Assembly: GCA_902776475.1 (NCBI GenBank)
Contig: CACYQD010000027.1
Span: 1 to 63,855, forward strand
Direction of reading: 5' to 3'
Source: an uncultured Prevotellaceae bacterium
Lineage (GTDB): Bacteria; Bacteroidota; Bacteroidia; Bacteroidales; Bacteroidaceae
Length of the DNA stretch: 63,855 bases
The stretch's first letter is position 1. Every line of letters begins with the position of its first letter. The notes under the pieces were generated by a model that searched no databases, had not been told where the DNA came from, and saw only the letters and a program-made list of their open reading frames with translations. Below are positions 1-9,167 of this stretch, one piece after another. A program made the position numbers and the translations under genes.

Positions 1-440
1 GGTATACAACTTAACCCGTTTGTGGAAGTTTTTCATTGAGATTTCATTCATCAAGTCCTCTCTAATCTTCCACGCCGCAAATTTAGAGTTAGGTGAGGGG
101 ACTATTCTCCAATTGTCGACCAGACGACCATATCCATCCTCTCCTTTCCCCCTCACCCATCCTCTCCCTCAAGGGAGAGGGGCTGTTTCCTTTTTGAAAT
201 CAATCCCTCTCCCTCCGGGAAACAATGCAAACTTATCCCTCTCCCTCTGGGAGAGGTTAGGTGAGGGTATTACTCAAATTGTCGTTCATCCCCCTCACCC
301 CCGCCTCTCCCTCAAGGGAGAGGGGCTGTTTCCTTTTTGAAATCAGTCCTTTCCTCTCCCCTCACTCAATCGAACTATTGTCTAAACTCCCAATCTCCTA
401 AACTCCTAAACTCCAAAAAGTAAAAAAAGAATGGATTCAT
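1..440. repeat. Non-coding region with REP-like CT/GA palindromes
   Basis: No convincing gene is seen before the dehydrogenase. From about 141 to 360 the DNA is built of CT-rich and GA-rich tracts containing imperfect palindromes. The clearest is CCTCTCCCTCAAGGGAGAGG at 161-180, with relatives at 205-220, 238-256 and 304-323. The 161 and 304 copies continue identically through GGCTGTTTCCTTTTTGAAATCA, so a unit of about 42 bp is directly repeated 143 bp apart. A further palindrome of the same family lies at 50483-50501. The layout resembles REP/BIME-type dispersed intergenic repeats. The 106-codon open frame through it is a composition artefact. Confidence 0.7.
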
Positions 441-471
441 TTTGTTCTCCGCTCGACTTTTCGTAACTTTG
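441..471 (+). promoter_or_regulatory. Bacteroidota vegetative promoter of the D-LDH gene
   Basis: TTTG at 441-444 and TAACTTTG at 464-471 are separated by 19 bp, a full match to the Bacteroidota -33/-7 consensus (TTTG, 19-21 bp, TAnnTTTG). Transcription would start near 478, giving a leader of roughly 28 nt before the ATG at 506. Confidence 0.75.
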
Positions 472-505
472 CGACATATTATTTAACCATTCAATAAATC
501 TAACT

Positions 506-1504
506 ATGGCTACAAAGATTGCTTTTTTCGACGCAAAGAGTTATGACCGCGAGACCTTCGGCAAGGTGAACAGCGAATATGGATTTGACATCCAGTATTA
601 CAAGGAAAGGCTCAGTTTGAATACCGTTTCACTGACAAGGGACGCCGACATCGTGTGCATCTTCGTCAATGCTGAGTGTGATGAACGGGTTATTGCGCGC
701 ATGAAAGAATATGGCGTGAAACTCATCGCCCTCCGTTGCGCAGGATTCAACAATGTGGACATACGAGCCGCACAAAAGTATGGCATCCGCGTGGTACGAG
801 TGCCTGCCTATTCTCCACATGCGGTGGCCGAATATGCCGTCACCCTCATGCTCGCCCTCAACCGTAAGGTGTACCGCTCTGTCTATCGTACCCGCGAAGG
901 AAATTTCCGGCTCGGCGGACTGATGGGCTTCGATATGTATGGCAAGACCGCCGGCATCGTCGGAATGGGCCGCATCGCCAAGGAACTGATCAAGATCCTA
1001 AGAGGTTTCGGCATGAACATATTGGCCTACGACCTCTATCCCGACGAGGCTTTCGCCAAGGAGTATCAAGTGAAGATGGTGACGCTCGACGAATTGTATG
1101 AAGGGTCGGACATCATCTCGCTGCACTGTCCTTTGACAGAGGAAACGAAGTTCATCATCAACAATGACAGTATCACGAAGATGAAGTATGGCGTGATGAT
1201 CATCAACACCGGCCGTGGCAAGCTCATCAAGACCGAGGACCTCATCAACGGTTTGCGCTCTCATCAGGTGGGTTCGGCTGCCCTGGATGTGTATGAGGAA
1301 GAGGCCGACTACTTCTACGAGGACCGTTCCGACCGGATGATTGACGACGACAAGTTGGCGCTCCTGCTGATGATGCCCAACGTCATCGTGACCTCCCACC
1401 AGGCCTTCTTCACCCGTGAGGCCACCCGAAACATCGCCATCACCACACTCCAGAACATACGCGATTTCGAAGACGGAAAGGAATTGGTAAACGAGGTGAA
1501 ATAA
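506..1504 (+). CDS. ldhA: D-lactate dehydrogenase (2-hydroxyacid dehydrogenase family)
   Basis: Cytoplasmic NAD-dependent reductase expected to turn pyruvate into D-lactate during fermentation. The 332 residues match the family's usual length. A Rossmann motif GIVGMGRIAKEL lies near residue 150. The catalytic triad is visible as Arg237 (NTGRGK), Glu264 (DVYEEE) and His298 (SHQAFF), close to the numbering of Lactobacillus D-LDH. The Tyr-rich tract YFYEDRSD after the catalytic Glu is typical of fermentative D-LDHs rather than phosphoglycerate or hydroxyisocaproate dehydrogenases. It has its own canonical promoter and is separated by 171 bp from the next gene, so it is probably monocistronic and constitutive. 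A related 2-hydroxyacid specificity cannot be excluded from sequence alone. Confidence 0.88.
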   Translation: MATKIAFFDAKSYDRETFGKVNSEYGFDIQYYKERLSLNTVSLTRDADIVCIFVNAECDERVIARMKEYGVKLIALRCAGFNNVDIRAAQKYGIRVVRVPAYSPHAVAEYAVTLMLALNRKVYRSVYRTREGNFRLGGLMGFDMYGKTAGIVGMGRIAKELIKILRGFGMNILAYDLYPDEAFAKEYQVKMVTLDELYEGSDIISLHCPLTEETKFIINNDSITKMKYGVMIINTGRGKLIKTEDLINGLRSHQVGSAALDVYEEEADYFYEDRSDRMIDDDKLALLLMMPNVIVTSHQAFFTREATRNIAITTLQNIRDFEDGKELVNEVK

Positions 1505-1537
1505 GAACGTGGGAAACGGCCACAAACGCTCATAGAG

Positions 1538-1645
1538 GTGTGATTTGCGGGGAATAATGCCGGTTGGGGATTATGAAAAGGACAAAAATACATTGAAATC
1601 GGAAAAAAAGACCGCATCACGCCCCCTCAAATCACACTAATTTTG
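1538..1645 (+). promoter_or_regulatory. Inverted repeat and -7 element upstream of the propeller/DUF362-GH2 operon
   Basis: GTGTGATTTG at 1538-1547 is repeated in inverted orientation as CAAATCACAC at 1628-1637, and the similarity extends into a G/C run on the distal side (14 of 15 positions). The right arm directly abuts a -7 element TAATTTTG at 1638-1645, and no -33 TTTG is found at the expected distance. Two distant inverted half-sites next to a -7 box suggest a regulator acting by looping, or an activator replacing the -33. The regulator is unknown. Confidence 0.4.
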
Positions 1646-1675
1646 CGGAAAACAAACTAAAAACTATCGCACACT

Positions 1676-3826
1676 ATGAGAAAAACAATTGTGGCAATCA
1701 TTCTGATGTGGGCTTTCCTGTGCGGCATCCACGCCCAATCCATTCAGTCCGCCCCTGCCCCGGACACCGACCTCCGCCGTTACAACTTCTTTTATGCAGG
1801 CCAGAGCAAGCAGCGCCGCATGTTCATCGTCAAGGACGGCAAGGTGGCATGGACCTATGACGACCAACTCAAGCGCGGTGAGATCAGCGACGCCGTGCTG
1901 ATGAGTGACGGACATATTCTGGTGGCCCATCAGTACGGCATCGCCGAGGTGACACAAGACCAGCAGACCGTCTGGCAATATCCCGCACCCGAGGGAACGG
2001 AAATACACACCATCCAGCCCATCGGCAGAAACCATGTGGTGTTTGTCCAGAACGGCAAACCCGCGAAGGTGGTGGTGATGGAAATCCCCTCAACCCGTAT
2101 CGTCAGGGAGTTTCCCTTGCCCATCTCAGAGAAAGGATCTGTTCACGGACAGTTTCGCAATGCCCGGCTGTCCTCACGCGGCACCCTGCTCGTGGCGAAT
2201 ATGGCCCTGGGCTGCATCCATGAGTTCAACAGCGACGGCAAGGAAGTGGACCACTGGGACGGATTCCTGCCATGGTCTGTTCAGGAACTGCCTAAGGGCA
2301 ACCTGCTGATTACCGGCAGGAAAGGCCGTATCCAGGAGATCACCAGGATGGGAGAAACCGTTTGGGAGATGAATACGGCGGATTTGGGCATCACCCAACC
2401 GCAGAAGACCATCCGGCTGAAGAACGGCAACCATCTGGTCAACAACTGGTATAATGAGTGGCAGAAACAACCCCTGGACACGGCCAATGCACCTGTGCAG
2501 GCGGTGGAGATCGACAAGGAAGGTAAAGTGATCTGGCAACTCCGGGCATGGAAAGATCCGGATCTGGGGCCATCGACCACCATCCAGCTGTTGGATGAGC
2601 CCGTCAACCGCGACCGCCTGTTCTTCGGAGAGTTCAACCCCCAATCCCCCAAACTCTTCGTCGCCCCCAACAGTCCCATCGGCACAGGCCGTGGCATCCA
2701 TCCCGGACGAGTGGCATGGATTCACAGTCCTGGAGTGGCAAAATGGGACGGCAGAACAGGCCTCTGGGTGGAAGACCGCTGGAATGACCAGGCCAAGGCC
2801 GACGGCATGGTGCGCGAGGCCGTGGTTCAGCTCACGGGCGAGCCCACGCCCAAGAAGGCATGGAAAGCACTCTTCAAGCACTTCAACAAAAACCACGGAC
2901 GAGGCAACCGCGGTTATAAGAAAGGCGAGATGATCGCCGTGAAACTGAACCTGAACAATGCCATTACCCATCACGACACGATAGAGTTGAACTCCTCGCC
3001 GTTCGTCACCCTGGCACTGGTGCGCTCGATGGTCCGCGACGGTGGTGTACGTCAGGAAGACATCGTGCTCTGCGAACCCAGCCGGGCCATCACCGACTCC
3101 ATCTATGATAAAGTGCACCGCGAATTCCCCAAGGTCGTCTTCATCGACAACATCGGAGGCGACGGCCGTCAGAAATGCGAGTACTATCCCGAACAGATCG
3201 TCTATTCCGTAGATAACGGGAAGATGGCGCGTGGACTGGCGAAGTGCATCGTAGATGCCGACTATCTCATCAACAGCGCACTGCTGAAGACCCACTCGGG
3301 ACCAGGTGTCACCCTGACCACCAAAAACTGGTATGGTGCGACAGACATCAACCTGCTGTGGCGGCAGAACGCCCACAACAACATCAGCCAGGACAAGCGC
3401 CACGGCAAGCCCTCCTACAAAACCTTTGTGGACTGGATGTCACATCGTGACATGGGACAGAAAGCACTTCTCTACCTGATCGACGGCACATACGGTTCAC
3501 GCGACGTGAACGGCCCTCCAGCCCCCAAATGGCAAAAGGAGCCGTTTGACGGAGACTGGGCCTGCTCTATCATTGTCTCACAGGATGAAGTGGCCTGCGA
3601 TGCCGTGGGCATGGATATCCTGATCGGTGAATGGCCGGAGTTTGGCAGTCTGAACTACTGTGACGAGTATCTGCGCGAAGCCGCCTCCATCCCCCATGCG
3701 CCCAGTGGCACGGTCTACAAGCAAGACGGCAAACCGCTGCAGGAGTCCCTTGGCCTCTTTGAGCACTGGAACAATCCCAAGGAGCGGAAATACACCAAGA
3801 TTGACCTCAAATACAAGAAGCTATGA
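1676..3826 (+). CDS. Exported beta-propeller / DUF362 fusion protein
   Basis: Predicted secreted protein of 716 residues; the function is not known. Residues 1-20 are a signal peptide ending in HAQS. Residues about 30-330 contain repeated short strands (GKVAWTYDD, TVWQYPAPEG, ETVWEMNTAD, GKVIWQLRAW) of a PQQ/arylsulfotransferase-like beta-propeller. Residues about 370-650 match the DUF362 fold, with VKLNLNNA, the SSPFVTLALVRSM helix, DADYLINSALLKTH and the closing DEVACDAVG. DUF362 proteins often carry ferredoxin-type CxxC clusters; none is present here. The stop codon overlaps the start of the GH2 gene by 4 bp (ATGA), so the two are translationally coupled and probably act on one glycan or conjugate. 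The propeller assignment is less sure than the DUF362 one. Confidence 0.65.
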   Translation: MRKTIVAIILMWAFLCGIHAQSIQSAPAPDTDLRRYNFFYAGQSKQRRMFIVKDGKVAWTYDDQLKRGEISDAVLMSDGHILVAHQYGIAEVTQDQQTVWQYPAPEGTEIHTIQPIGRNHVVFVQNGKPAKVVVMEIPSTRIVREFPLPISEKGSVHGQFRNARLSSRGTLLVANMALGCIHEFNSDGKEVDHWDGFLPWSVQELPKGNLLITGRKGRIQEITRMGETVWEMNTADLGITQPQKTIRLKNGNHLVNNWYNEWQKQPLDTANAPVQAVEIDKEGKVIWQLRAWKDPDLGPSTTIQLLDEPVNRDRLFFGEFNPQSPKLFVAPNSPIGTGRGIHPGRVAWIHSPGVAKWDGRTGLWVEDRWNDQAKADGMVREAVVQLTGEPTPKKAWKALFKHFNKNHGRGNRGYKKGEMIAVKLNLNNAITHHDTIELNSSPFVTLALVRSMVRDGGVRQEDIVLCEPSRAITDSIYDKVHREFPKVVFIDNIGGDGRQKCEYYPEQIVYSVDNGKMARGLAKCIVDADYLINSALLKTHSGPGVTLTTKNWYGATDINLLWRQNAHNNISQDKRHGKPSYKTFVDWMSHRDMGQKALLYLIDGTYGSRDVNGPPAPKWQKEPFDGDWACSIIVSQDEVACDAVGMDILIGEWPEFGSLNYCDEYLREAASIPHAPSGTVYKQDGKPLQESLGLFEHWNNPKERKYTKIDLKYKKL

Positions 3827-6660
3827 TGAGAAGAGCATGTTGCTTGTCGTGGCTCCTCGCTCTTGCCATAACCCTGTCGGCACAGGTGCCAGATGCTTTT
3901 CATGGAGTTCTTCCCGTGACCGATCCGGCGATGAAGAAAAGCCTGAACGGAGAGTGGGATATCAAAGTGGAAAAAGAAATTGTTGCCTGTGCGGAAGGCG
4001 TACTCCACCAGCCCGTTCCAGCCTTGGATGACAGTTGGAGCAAGATTCCCGTACCAGGCTGTTGGGAGGCCTATGGACTCTGTCAGCCGAAATATGACAG
4101 TGCGGCTCCATTGACCGGCTACTACCGCACCACATTCACCATTCCGGAGGCATGGAAAGGTCAGCGCATCGTGCTCCGCATGGACGGCGTGCTCTATGGC
4201 TATGACCTGTGGATCAACGACCACTATGTAGATTCCTGGTATTCAGGCTACAACACCGCCCTGTTTGACATCACCGACTACCTCATTCCTCAGAAACCGA
4301 AAGGAAAGGGATGGAATGCGCCACAGCAGTTGGCCATGCGCGTCATCACCCAGTTTTCGGGCAGCGATTTCGACTATAACGACGACTGGGCACCCAGCGG
4401 GATCTTCCGCGACGTGACCCTGATGGCCGTTCCCGAAACCCATCTGAGCGACCTTACCATCACCACCAAGAACAACGGTGAGGTCAATGTCGCCACTGAA
4501 GTCGTCCATGCGAGGAAAAACACGACCGTGACCCATGAAATCCTCGATGCGCAAGGACGCCCGGTGGGAACCACCAAGGTTGCCCATCCACATCTATGGA
4601 CCGCGGAGACGCCCTATCTCTATACCCTCCGCACCACCTTGGCACAAAAAGGGAAAAAGCTGCAGACCTTCGAGCACAAGTTCGGTTTCCGCGAACTAAC
4701 CATCGACGGCAATATCCTGAAGCTCAACGGCCAGCCCATCAAGTTGCGCGGCGTGACCAGCCATTCCACCGACCCCGTCACCGTGAAGGTGATCGACGAG
4801 GCCAGCATTCTCCGGGACATGAAACTGATGAAAGAGGCCTCCGTCAACTACATCCGCACCTCACACTACCCCCGAGAGCCCCGCTTCTATGAGTTGGCCG
4901 ACTCGTTGGGTTTCTACATCATCGACGAGGTACCCTTCGGCTTTGGCGACAAGCATCTCTCCGACCCGTCTTATTACCCTGTGCTCCAACAGCGCGCGCA
5001 AGCCACCATACGCCGTGACAAGAACCACCCCTCAGTGCTGATATGGAGTCTGGGCAATGAGAATCCCCTCACCGACATCTGCATCAAACTGGGCAATTAC
5101 GTGAAAGACGAGCTCGACCCCTCCCGTCCCTATTGCTATCCACAAGTGGGCAGCTACTTCCGCAAATTCTTCGAAGGCGAGAAAGGCAAGGGATTCCCGT
5201 CGCAAGCCCCGATCTACACGCCCCACTACCCCACCACAGGCCAGATTGGCGGATTCTACCAGCATCTCGACCGCCCTGTCATCTTCACCGAGTATTGCCA
5301 CACCCTGGGCATCTCGTTTGAAGACCATGACCGGCAGTGGGAAATCATCGAACGCACACCAGGCATTGCCGGAGGCAGCGTGTGGGAATGGGTTGACCAG
5401 GGCATGCCATTCCATGAGCGGCTGACAGACCGCTATGGTTATGAGGAACGCGTCTTCACATCAAAGGATGGCGGATTTGAGATGTGGGGCAACAAGGGCA
5501 CGGACGGACTGCTCTACGCAGACCGCACCCCACTTCCCAACTACTATGAGCTTCAGCGCAATTATGCCCGTGCCTTTGTAGCCGACAGCATGCTGGTCGC
5601 CTCGGGAGCATCGCTGCGCTTGAATATAGAAAACCGTTACGACTTCCTCAACCTGAAAGACGAAGTCCGCTTCCACTGGGCCTATACGGAAGACCGCGAC
5701 ACCATGGCCCGGGGAGTGTTCACCGTGGTCTGTCCACCGCATCAGTCTGCCGTATATGATTTATCCCTGCCCACGCCACCTGACAGACAGAAAACCGCTC
5801 TGCTGCAGTGTCAGTTGACAGATGCCCAGGGACATGTTTTCCTTCAGCAGTCGATACCCGTGCGGTCTGCTGCGGATGAGGTCCAGTCCTCCATCGGCGA
5901 GCGGATCATCGCCTCCCTCATCTCGAAGGGAGAAGACCCCATGACTGTGGTGCAGGATGGCCCACTGATCCGAGCCGGCCGCAAGGCCACGATGGCAGAG
6001 AAGCTGAAAGTGGGTGACAAGCGTCTGGAGCGCTATCTGCTTCACCCCACGCCCAGTGGCAGGGGAAGAATCGACTCCGACATCCACATGGAACCCACCG
6101 GGAATGCTGTCCGATGCACGTTCGCGCTCACGCCCGACACCACGGATATGTTTCTTTCAGAACTGGGACTTGCCTTCCTTCTCCAACGAGATATTGACCG
6201 TGTGCAGTGGATTGGACAGGGACCAATGCCAAGTTACCCGGGACGATGCCGCGCCAACCGCTATGGCTTCTGGGCCATGCAACAAGATGACCTCTATTTT
6301 GAAGGCAACCGCAGAGGAGTTGACGCCGCGCTGTTGACCGATGCGGAAGGCAACGGTTTGCTTCTCGTCTGCCATCAGGGAGACGTCAGTTTCGAGCAAA
6401 CCGACCGTGGCATTGTCGTCACAGTGAATGTGGCCGTGTCGGGGCAAGGTCCCAAATTCTCACGCACCGCCTTTCCGGTCATCGCCAAGAACGTGGGAAC
6501 GGTGAAGGGCGAATTCATGCTCTACCGCATCGAGAAAGGGCATATTCCCCAACTGCTTCAGGACCTGTTCATCCCGCCATCAGCCATCCCTTCACCACGG
6601 CATCCGTATGAGACACAATATGACACGTACCTGATGCGTTACGAGGATATTGTGGAATGA
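3823..6660 (+). CDS. Glycoside hydrolase family 2, LacZ-like beta-galactosidase
   Basis: Exported retaining glycosidase of 945 residues, most like LacZ-type beta-galactosidases. A signal peptide (residues 1-20, ending LSAQ) is followed by the GH2 jelly-roll domain (PGCWEAYG, about 70), an immunoglobulin-like domain and the TIM barrel. The acid/base is Glu413 in WSLGNENP and the nucleophile Glu490 in FTEYCHTLG. The C-terminal third matches the LacZ small-chain domain (VQWIGQGPMPSYPGR). The start overlaps the upstream stop (ATGA), with an alternative ATG one codon later. Substrate could be a beta-galactoside or another beta-linked sugar; export points to the periplasm or cell surface. No SusC/D pair is adjacent, so it is not part of a classical PUL. 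Confidence 0.85.
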   Translation: MMRRACCLSWLLALAITLSAQVPDAFHGVLPVTDPAMKKSLNGEWDIKVEKEIVACAEGVLHQPVPALDDSWSKIPVPGCWEAYGLCQPKYDSAAPLTGYYRTTFTIPEAWKGQRIVLRMDGVLYGYDLWINDHYVDSWYSGYNTALFDITDYLIPQKPKGKGWNAPQQLAMRVITQFSGSDFDYNDDWAPSGIFRDVTLMAVPETHLSDLTITTKNNGEVNVATEVVHARKNTTVTHEILDAQGRPVGTTKVAHPHLWTAETPYLYTLRTTLAQKGKKLQTFEHKFGFRELTIDGNILKLNGQPIKLRGVTSHSTDPVTVKVIDEASILRDMKLMKEASVNYIRTSHYPREPRFYELADSLGFYIIDEVPFGFGDKHLSDPSYYPVLQQRAQATIRRDKNHPSVLIWSLGNENPLTDICIKLGNYVKDELDPSRPYCYPQVGSYFRKFFEGEKGKGFPSQAPIYTPHYPTTGQIGGFYQHLDRPVIFTEYCHTLGISFEDHDRQWEIIERTPGIAGGSVWEWVDQGMPFHERLTDRYGYEERVFTSKDGGFEMWGNKGTDGLLYADRTPLPNYYELQRNYARAFVADSMLVASGASLRLNIENRYDFLNLKDEVRFHWAYTEDRDTMARGVFTVVCPPHQSAVYDLSLPTPPDRQKTALLQCQLTDAQGHVFLQQSIPVRSAADEVQSSIGERIIASLISKGEDPMTVVQDGPLIRAGRKATMAEKLKVGDKRLERYLLHPTPSGRGRIDSDIHMEPTGNAVRCTFALTPDTTDMFLSELGLAFLLQRDIDRVQWIGQGPMPSYPGRCRANRYGFWAMQQDDLYFEGNRRGVDAALLTDAEGNGLLLVCHQGDVSFEQTDRGIVVTVNVAVSGQGPKFSRTAFPVIAKNVGTVKGEFMLYRIEKGHIPQLLQDLFIPPSAIPSPRHPYETQYDTYLMRYEDIVE

Positions 6661-6696
6661 AAAAGCATGCTACAGTTTATGGGGAGGACGTTTAAT

Positions 6697-7629
6697 CTAT
6701 GATTTGCTGTCACTACGGGTGAACAGGCGGGCGACAATGGCGCCGCTGATGTTGTGCCACACGCTGAACACGGCTCCGGGGATGGTGGCCATGGGATAGG
6801 CGGCGAAATGGAGGGAAGCCAAAGAAGAGGCCAGTCCTGAGTTCTGCATGCCCACCTCGATGCTGACAGCCCTGCGCTTGGCTTCCGAAAGGCCGATGAA
6901 GCGGCCGATGCCATAGCCTATGGAGAGGCCGCAGACATTATGAAGCATCACCACAAGGACAATCATCAGTCCGCCAGACATCAGTTTCCCGGCATTCGCA
7001 GCGATCACAATCAGTACGATGGCGCAGATGGCCAGCGTTGACACTGCCGGCAGATAGGCCGTGACCGCTGAGGTCTGACGGGGCCACAGCCGTTTCACCA
7101 CGAGTCCTGCGACGATGGGCAGGATAACCACCCAGAGGATGCTCAGCAGCATGCCCGCCACATCGACATCGACCGTCTTGCCTGCCAGCAGCCACACCAA
7201 CAGCGGTGTCACGACAGGAGCCAGCAAGGTGGACACGCCCGTCATGCCCACGCTGAGCGCGAGGTCGCCCTTGGCGAGATAGGTGATGACATTGGAAGCC
7301 GTACCGCCCGGACAGCAGCCCACGAGCACCACGCCAACCGTCAGCGCCTCATCAAGTTGGAATACACGCGCCAGGGTCCATGCCAGCAGGGGCATCACCG
7401 TGAATTGAGCCAAACAGCCGATGATGACATCTTTCGGACGACTGAAGACGACACGGAAGTCTTCGACCTTCAGCGTCAGTCCCATGCCGAACATGATCAC
7501 GCCCAAAAGGGGACTGATGACTTTGGGACTGATCAAGCTGAACACCTCCGGCCATACCATTGCCGCCACAGCCGACAGCAACACCAGCACGCCCATATAT
7601 TCGGAAATCCACTTGCAAATGGTCTTCAT
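6697..7629 (-). CDS. Bile acid:sodium symporter family (BASS/SBF) transporter
   Basis: Inner-membrane transporter of 310 residues with about nine to ten hydrophobic segments. Family signatures are visible: LGVIMFGMGL in helix 2, the crossover motif GCCPGGTASNV near residue 105 and VGMQNSGLA near residue 260. Members move organic anions (bile acids, pantoate, pyruvate-like acids) with sodium; the substrate here cannot be told. It starts 31 bp after the TolB-like lipoprotein gene on the same strand and is probably the last gene of a three-gene operon with the DUF6057-type gene. The second copy of that module in this window lacks a transporter. It converges with the GH2 gene, with 36 bp between stops and no clear terminator. 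Confidence 0.85.
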   Translation of the reverse strand: MKTICKWISEYMGVLVLLSAVAAMVWPEVFSLISPKVISPLLGVIMFGMGLTLKVEDFRVVFSRPKDVIIGCLAQFTVMPLLAWTLARVFQLDEALTVGVVLVGCCPGGTASNVITYLAKGDLALSVGMTGVSTLLAPVVTPLLVWLLAGKTVDVDVAGMLLSILWVVILPIVAGLVVKRLWPRQTSAVTAYLPAVSTLAICAIVLIVIAANAGKLMSGGLMIVLVVMLHNVCGLSIGYGIGRFIGLSEAKRRAVSIEVGMQNSGLASSLASLHFAAYPMATIPGAVFSVWHNISGAIVARLFTRSDSKS

Positions 7630-7660
7630 TTCTGAGAAACTTTTACGTTATTCTGCCGCC

Positions 7661-9163
7661 TTATCTCAATTTGTTGACGTATTTCACATTCACGCCTTCA
7701 CCTTTCAGCACGTCAGCAAACTGCTGGGGACGGATGGTGACCGGTCCGCGCATAAACTCAGGGATGTTGTAGCTGCGCATGAACTGCCGATGATAGTCGG
7801 GGTCGGCGGAAGGCAGTTCGAAAGGTTTGCTGCCATGTCCCTCGGCATCGATATGGGCGATGAAGGGCCGGGTGTAAGACCCGTCATCACGACGGCTGCT
7901 GAAGATCACCCACCGGCCGTTGCTCGACCAGGAATGATAGCTCTCCGTATCAGGAGAATTCCACTCGTCCACTTTACGCACCTCCCCACTCTTCAAGTCC
8001 ATCATCCACAAATCGGAATCATGGTGCCAGATATGGAAATAGCCATGCTCACCGCTGGAGAAAAGCAGGAACCGTCCGTCGGGAGAAACACGCGGGAGGA
8101 CGGCACTTTGTCCGACAGCTACAGCGTCGAAGACCAACTCGCGCGGTCCGAACGACATGGTCTCGGGATCGAAACTCTTCTTATAGAGATCGTATTTCAG
8201 GTCCTTGTACCGCTTGATGACATTCCTGCTCTTCGACGGGGTGGAGTCATTGTCAACGAAATGGCCGCTGCTATAATAGAGCGTCTTGCCGTCAGGAGCC
8301 CAAGCCGGGAACACCTCAAACTCATTGGAGTCGTTCTCCAGATTGGTCACCAGGTCCTTCTCCACATCATAGGCGATGATATCGCTCGAGAGGTCATAGA
8401 CCTCCACTTTGTTGGAGTCCACGGTATGGAAGATCTGCTGGGTCTTGTCCGTGGCATAGACAATCAGGTTGAGCCATGGATGCCAGGCAGGATAGACACC
8501 CGCCGAGAGAATGGAGTCATTCTTCATGTTGACCTTTTTCATCTTCCCGTCATAGGCCACCACGGTGCCGCCATGTGTCTGACGGGCGTGAAACTGCATC
8601 CGCTCCGGGTTGTAATTCTGATAGTGGTGGCAGTTGATGCACTGTCCGTCCTTCTCATGTCCGCAAAGGAAATTGTCGTAGATGACGTTCTCGTCGTAAT
8701 TCTCCAGGCAACGCTGGTTGATGGTCAAGGTCTCATAGGTGATGAAAGAGGGAGAAATCAGTCGATAGCTGATATATGGGTCGATGGAATCGGGCGACAC
8801 GTACAGGTTGAAAGGTTTGTAATGCGTCCATTTGCCATCATTGCACAGATACACGTCCACGGTAATGGAACCACCCTTTGCCTTGTCAGTCAGTTGACGC
8901 CATTCATCCATCTCCGGCTGCATCTTTCCGCCACACACGATCACCTGGTCGCCCACTGTGTAGCTGGCCACCATGTCGTCAGCCGGTTGGTCGGCCTCAA
9001 ATGTCAGCGGCGCGATATTCACCGGGATGGTCACGTTGGTATAGTCCGGATAGATGGTCGGAAGTGCAGACGACTCCGTGAACTCAGCAGGTACGGACAC
9101 ATGTTGGCACGACATCAGCACGATGATGCCCAGGGCGGCAATCCAAAAACTCCTTGTTTTCAT
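7661..9163 (-). CDS. TolB-like beta-propeller lipoprotein with a CxxCH motif (copy 1)
   Basis: Predicted lipoprotein of 500 residues (lipobox LMSC at the N-terminus). The C-terminal two thirds hold WD40/PD40-type propeller blades such as FEVFPAWAPDGKTLYYSSG, LPRVSPDGRFLLFSSG and YHSWSSNGRWVIFSSR. In the middle, GQCINCHHYQ gives one CxxCH heme-attachment consensus, followed by HARQTHGG. An N-terminal region beginning IYPDYTNVTIPVNIAPL may form a separate beta domain. Its start lies 4 bp after the DUF6057-type gene. A paralogue with the same layout, including CINCH, is at 46950-48446. Whether heme is bound is inference; no second CxxCH is present, and the role of the pair is not known. Confidence 0.75.
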   Translation of the reverse strand: MKTRSFWIAALGIIVLMSCQHVSVPAEFTESSALPTIYPDYTNVTIPVNIAPLTFEADQPADDMVASYTVGDQVIVCGGKMQPEMDEWRQLTDKAKGGSITVDVYLCNDGKWTHYKPFNLYVSPDSIDPYISYRLISPSFITYETLTINQRCLENYDENVIYDNFLCGHEKDGQCINCHHYQNYNPERMQFHARQTHGGTVVAYDGKMKKVNMKNDSILSAGVYPAWHPWLNLIVYATDKTQQIFHTVDSNKVEVYDLSSDIIAYDVEKDLVTNLENDSNEFEVFPAWAPDGKTLYYSSGHFVDNDSTPSKSRNVIKRYKDLKYDLYKKSFDPETMSFGPRELVFDAVAVGQSAVLPRVSPDGRFLLFSSGEHGYFHIWHHDSDLWMMDLKSGEVRKVDEWNSPDTESYHSWSSNGRWVIFSSRRDDGSYTRPFIAHIDAEGHGSKPFELPSADPDYHRQFMRSYNIPEFMRGPVTIRPQQFADVLKGEGVNVKYVNKLR

Positions 9164-9167
9164 AACT

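Noticed and set aside
20-340. 106-codon open frame in the repeat region
   Set aside because: It consists of translated CT-rich palindromes (PSSPFPLTHPLPQG) with no domain, promoter or codon-usage support.
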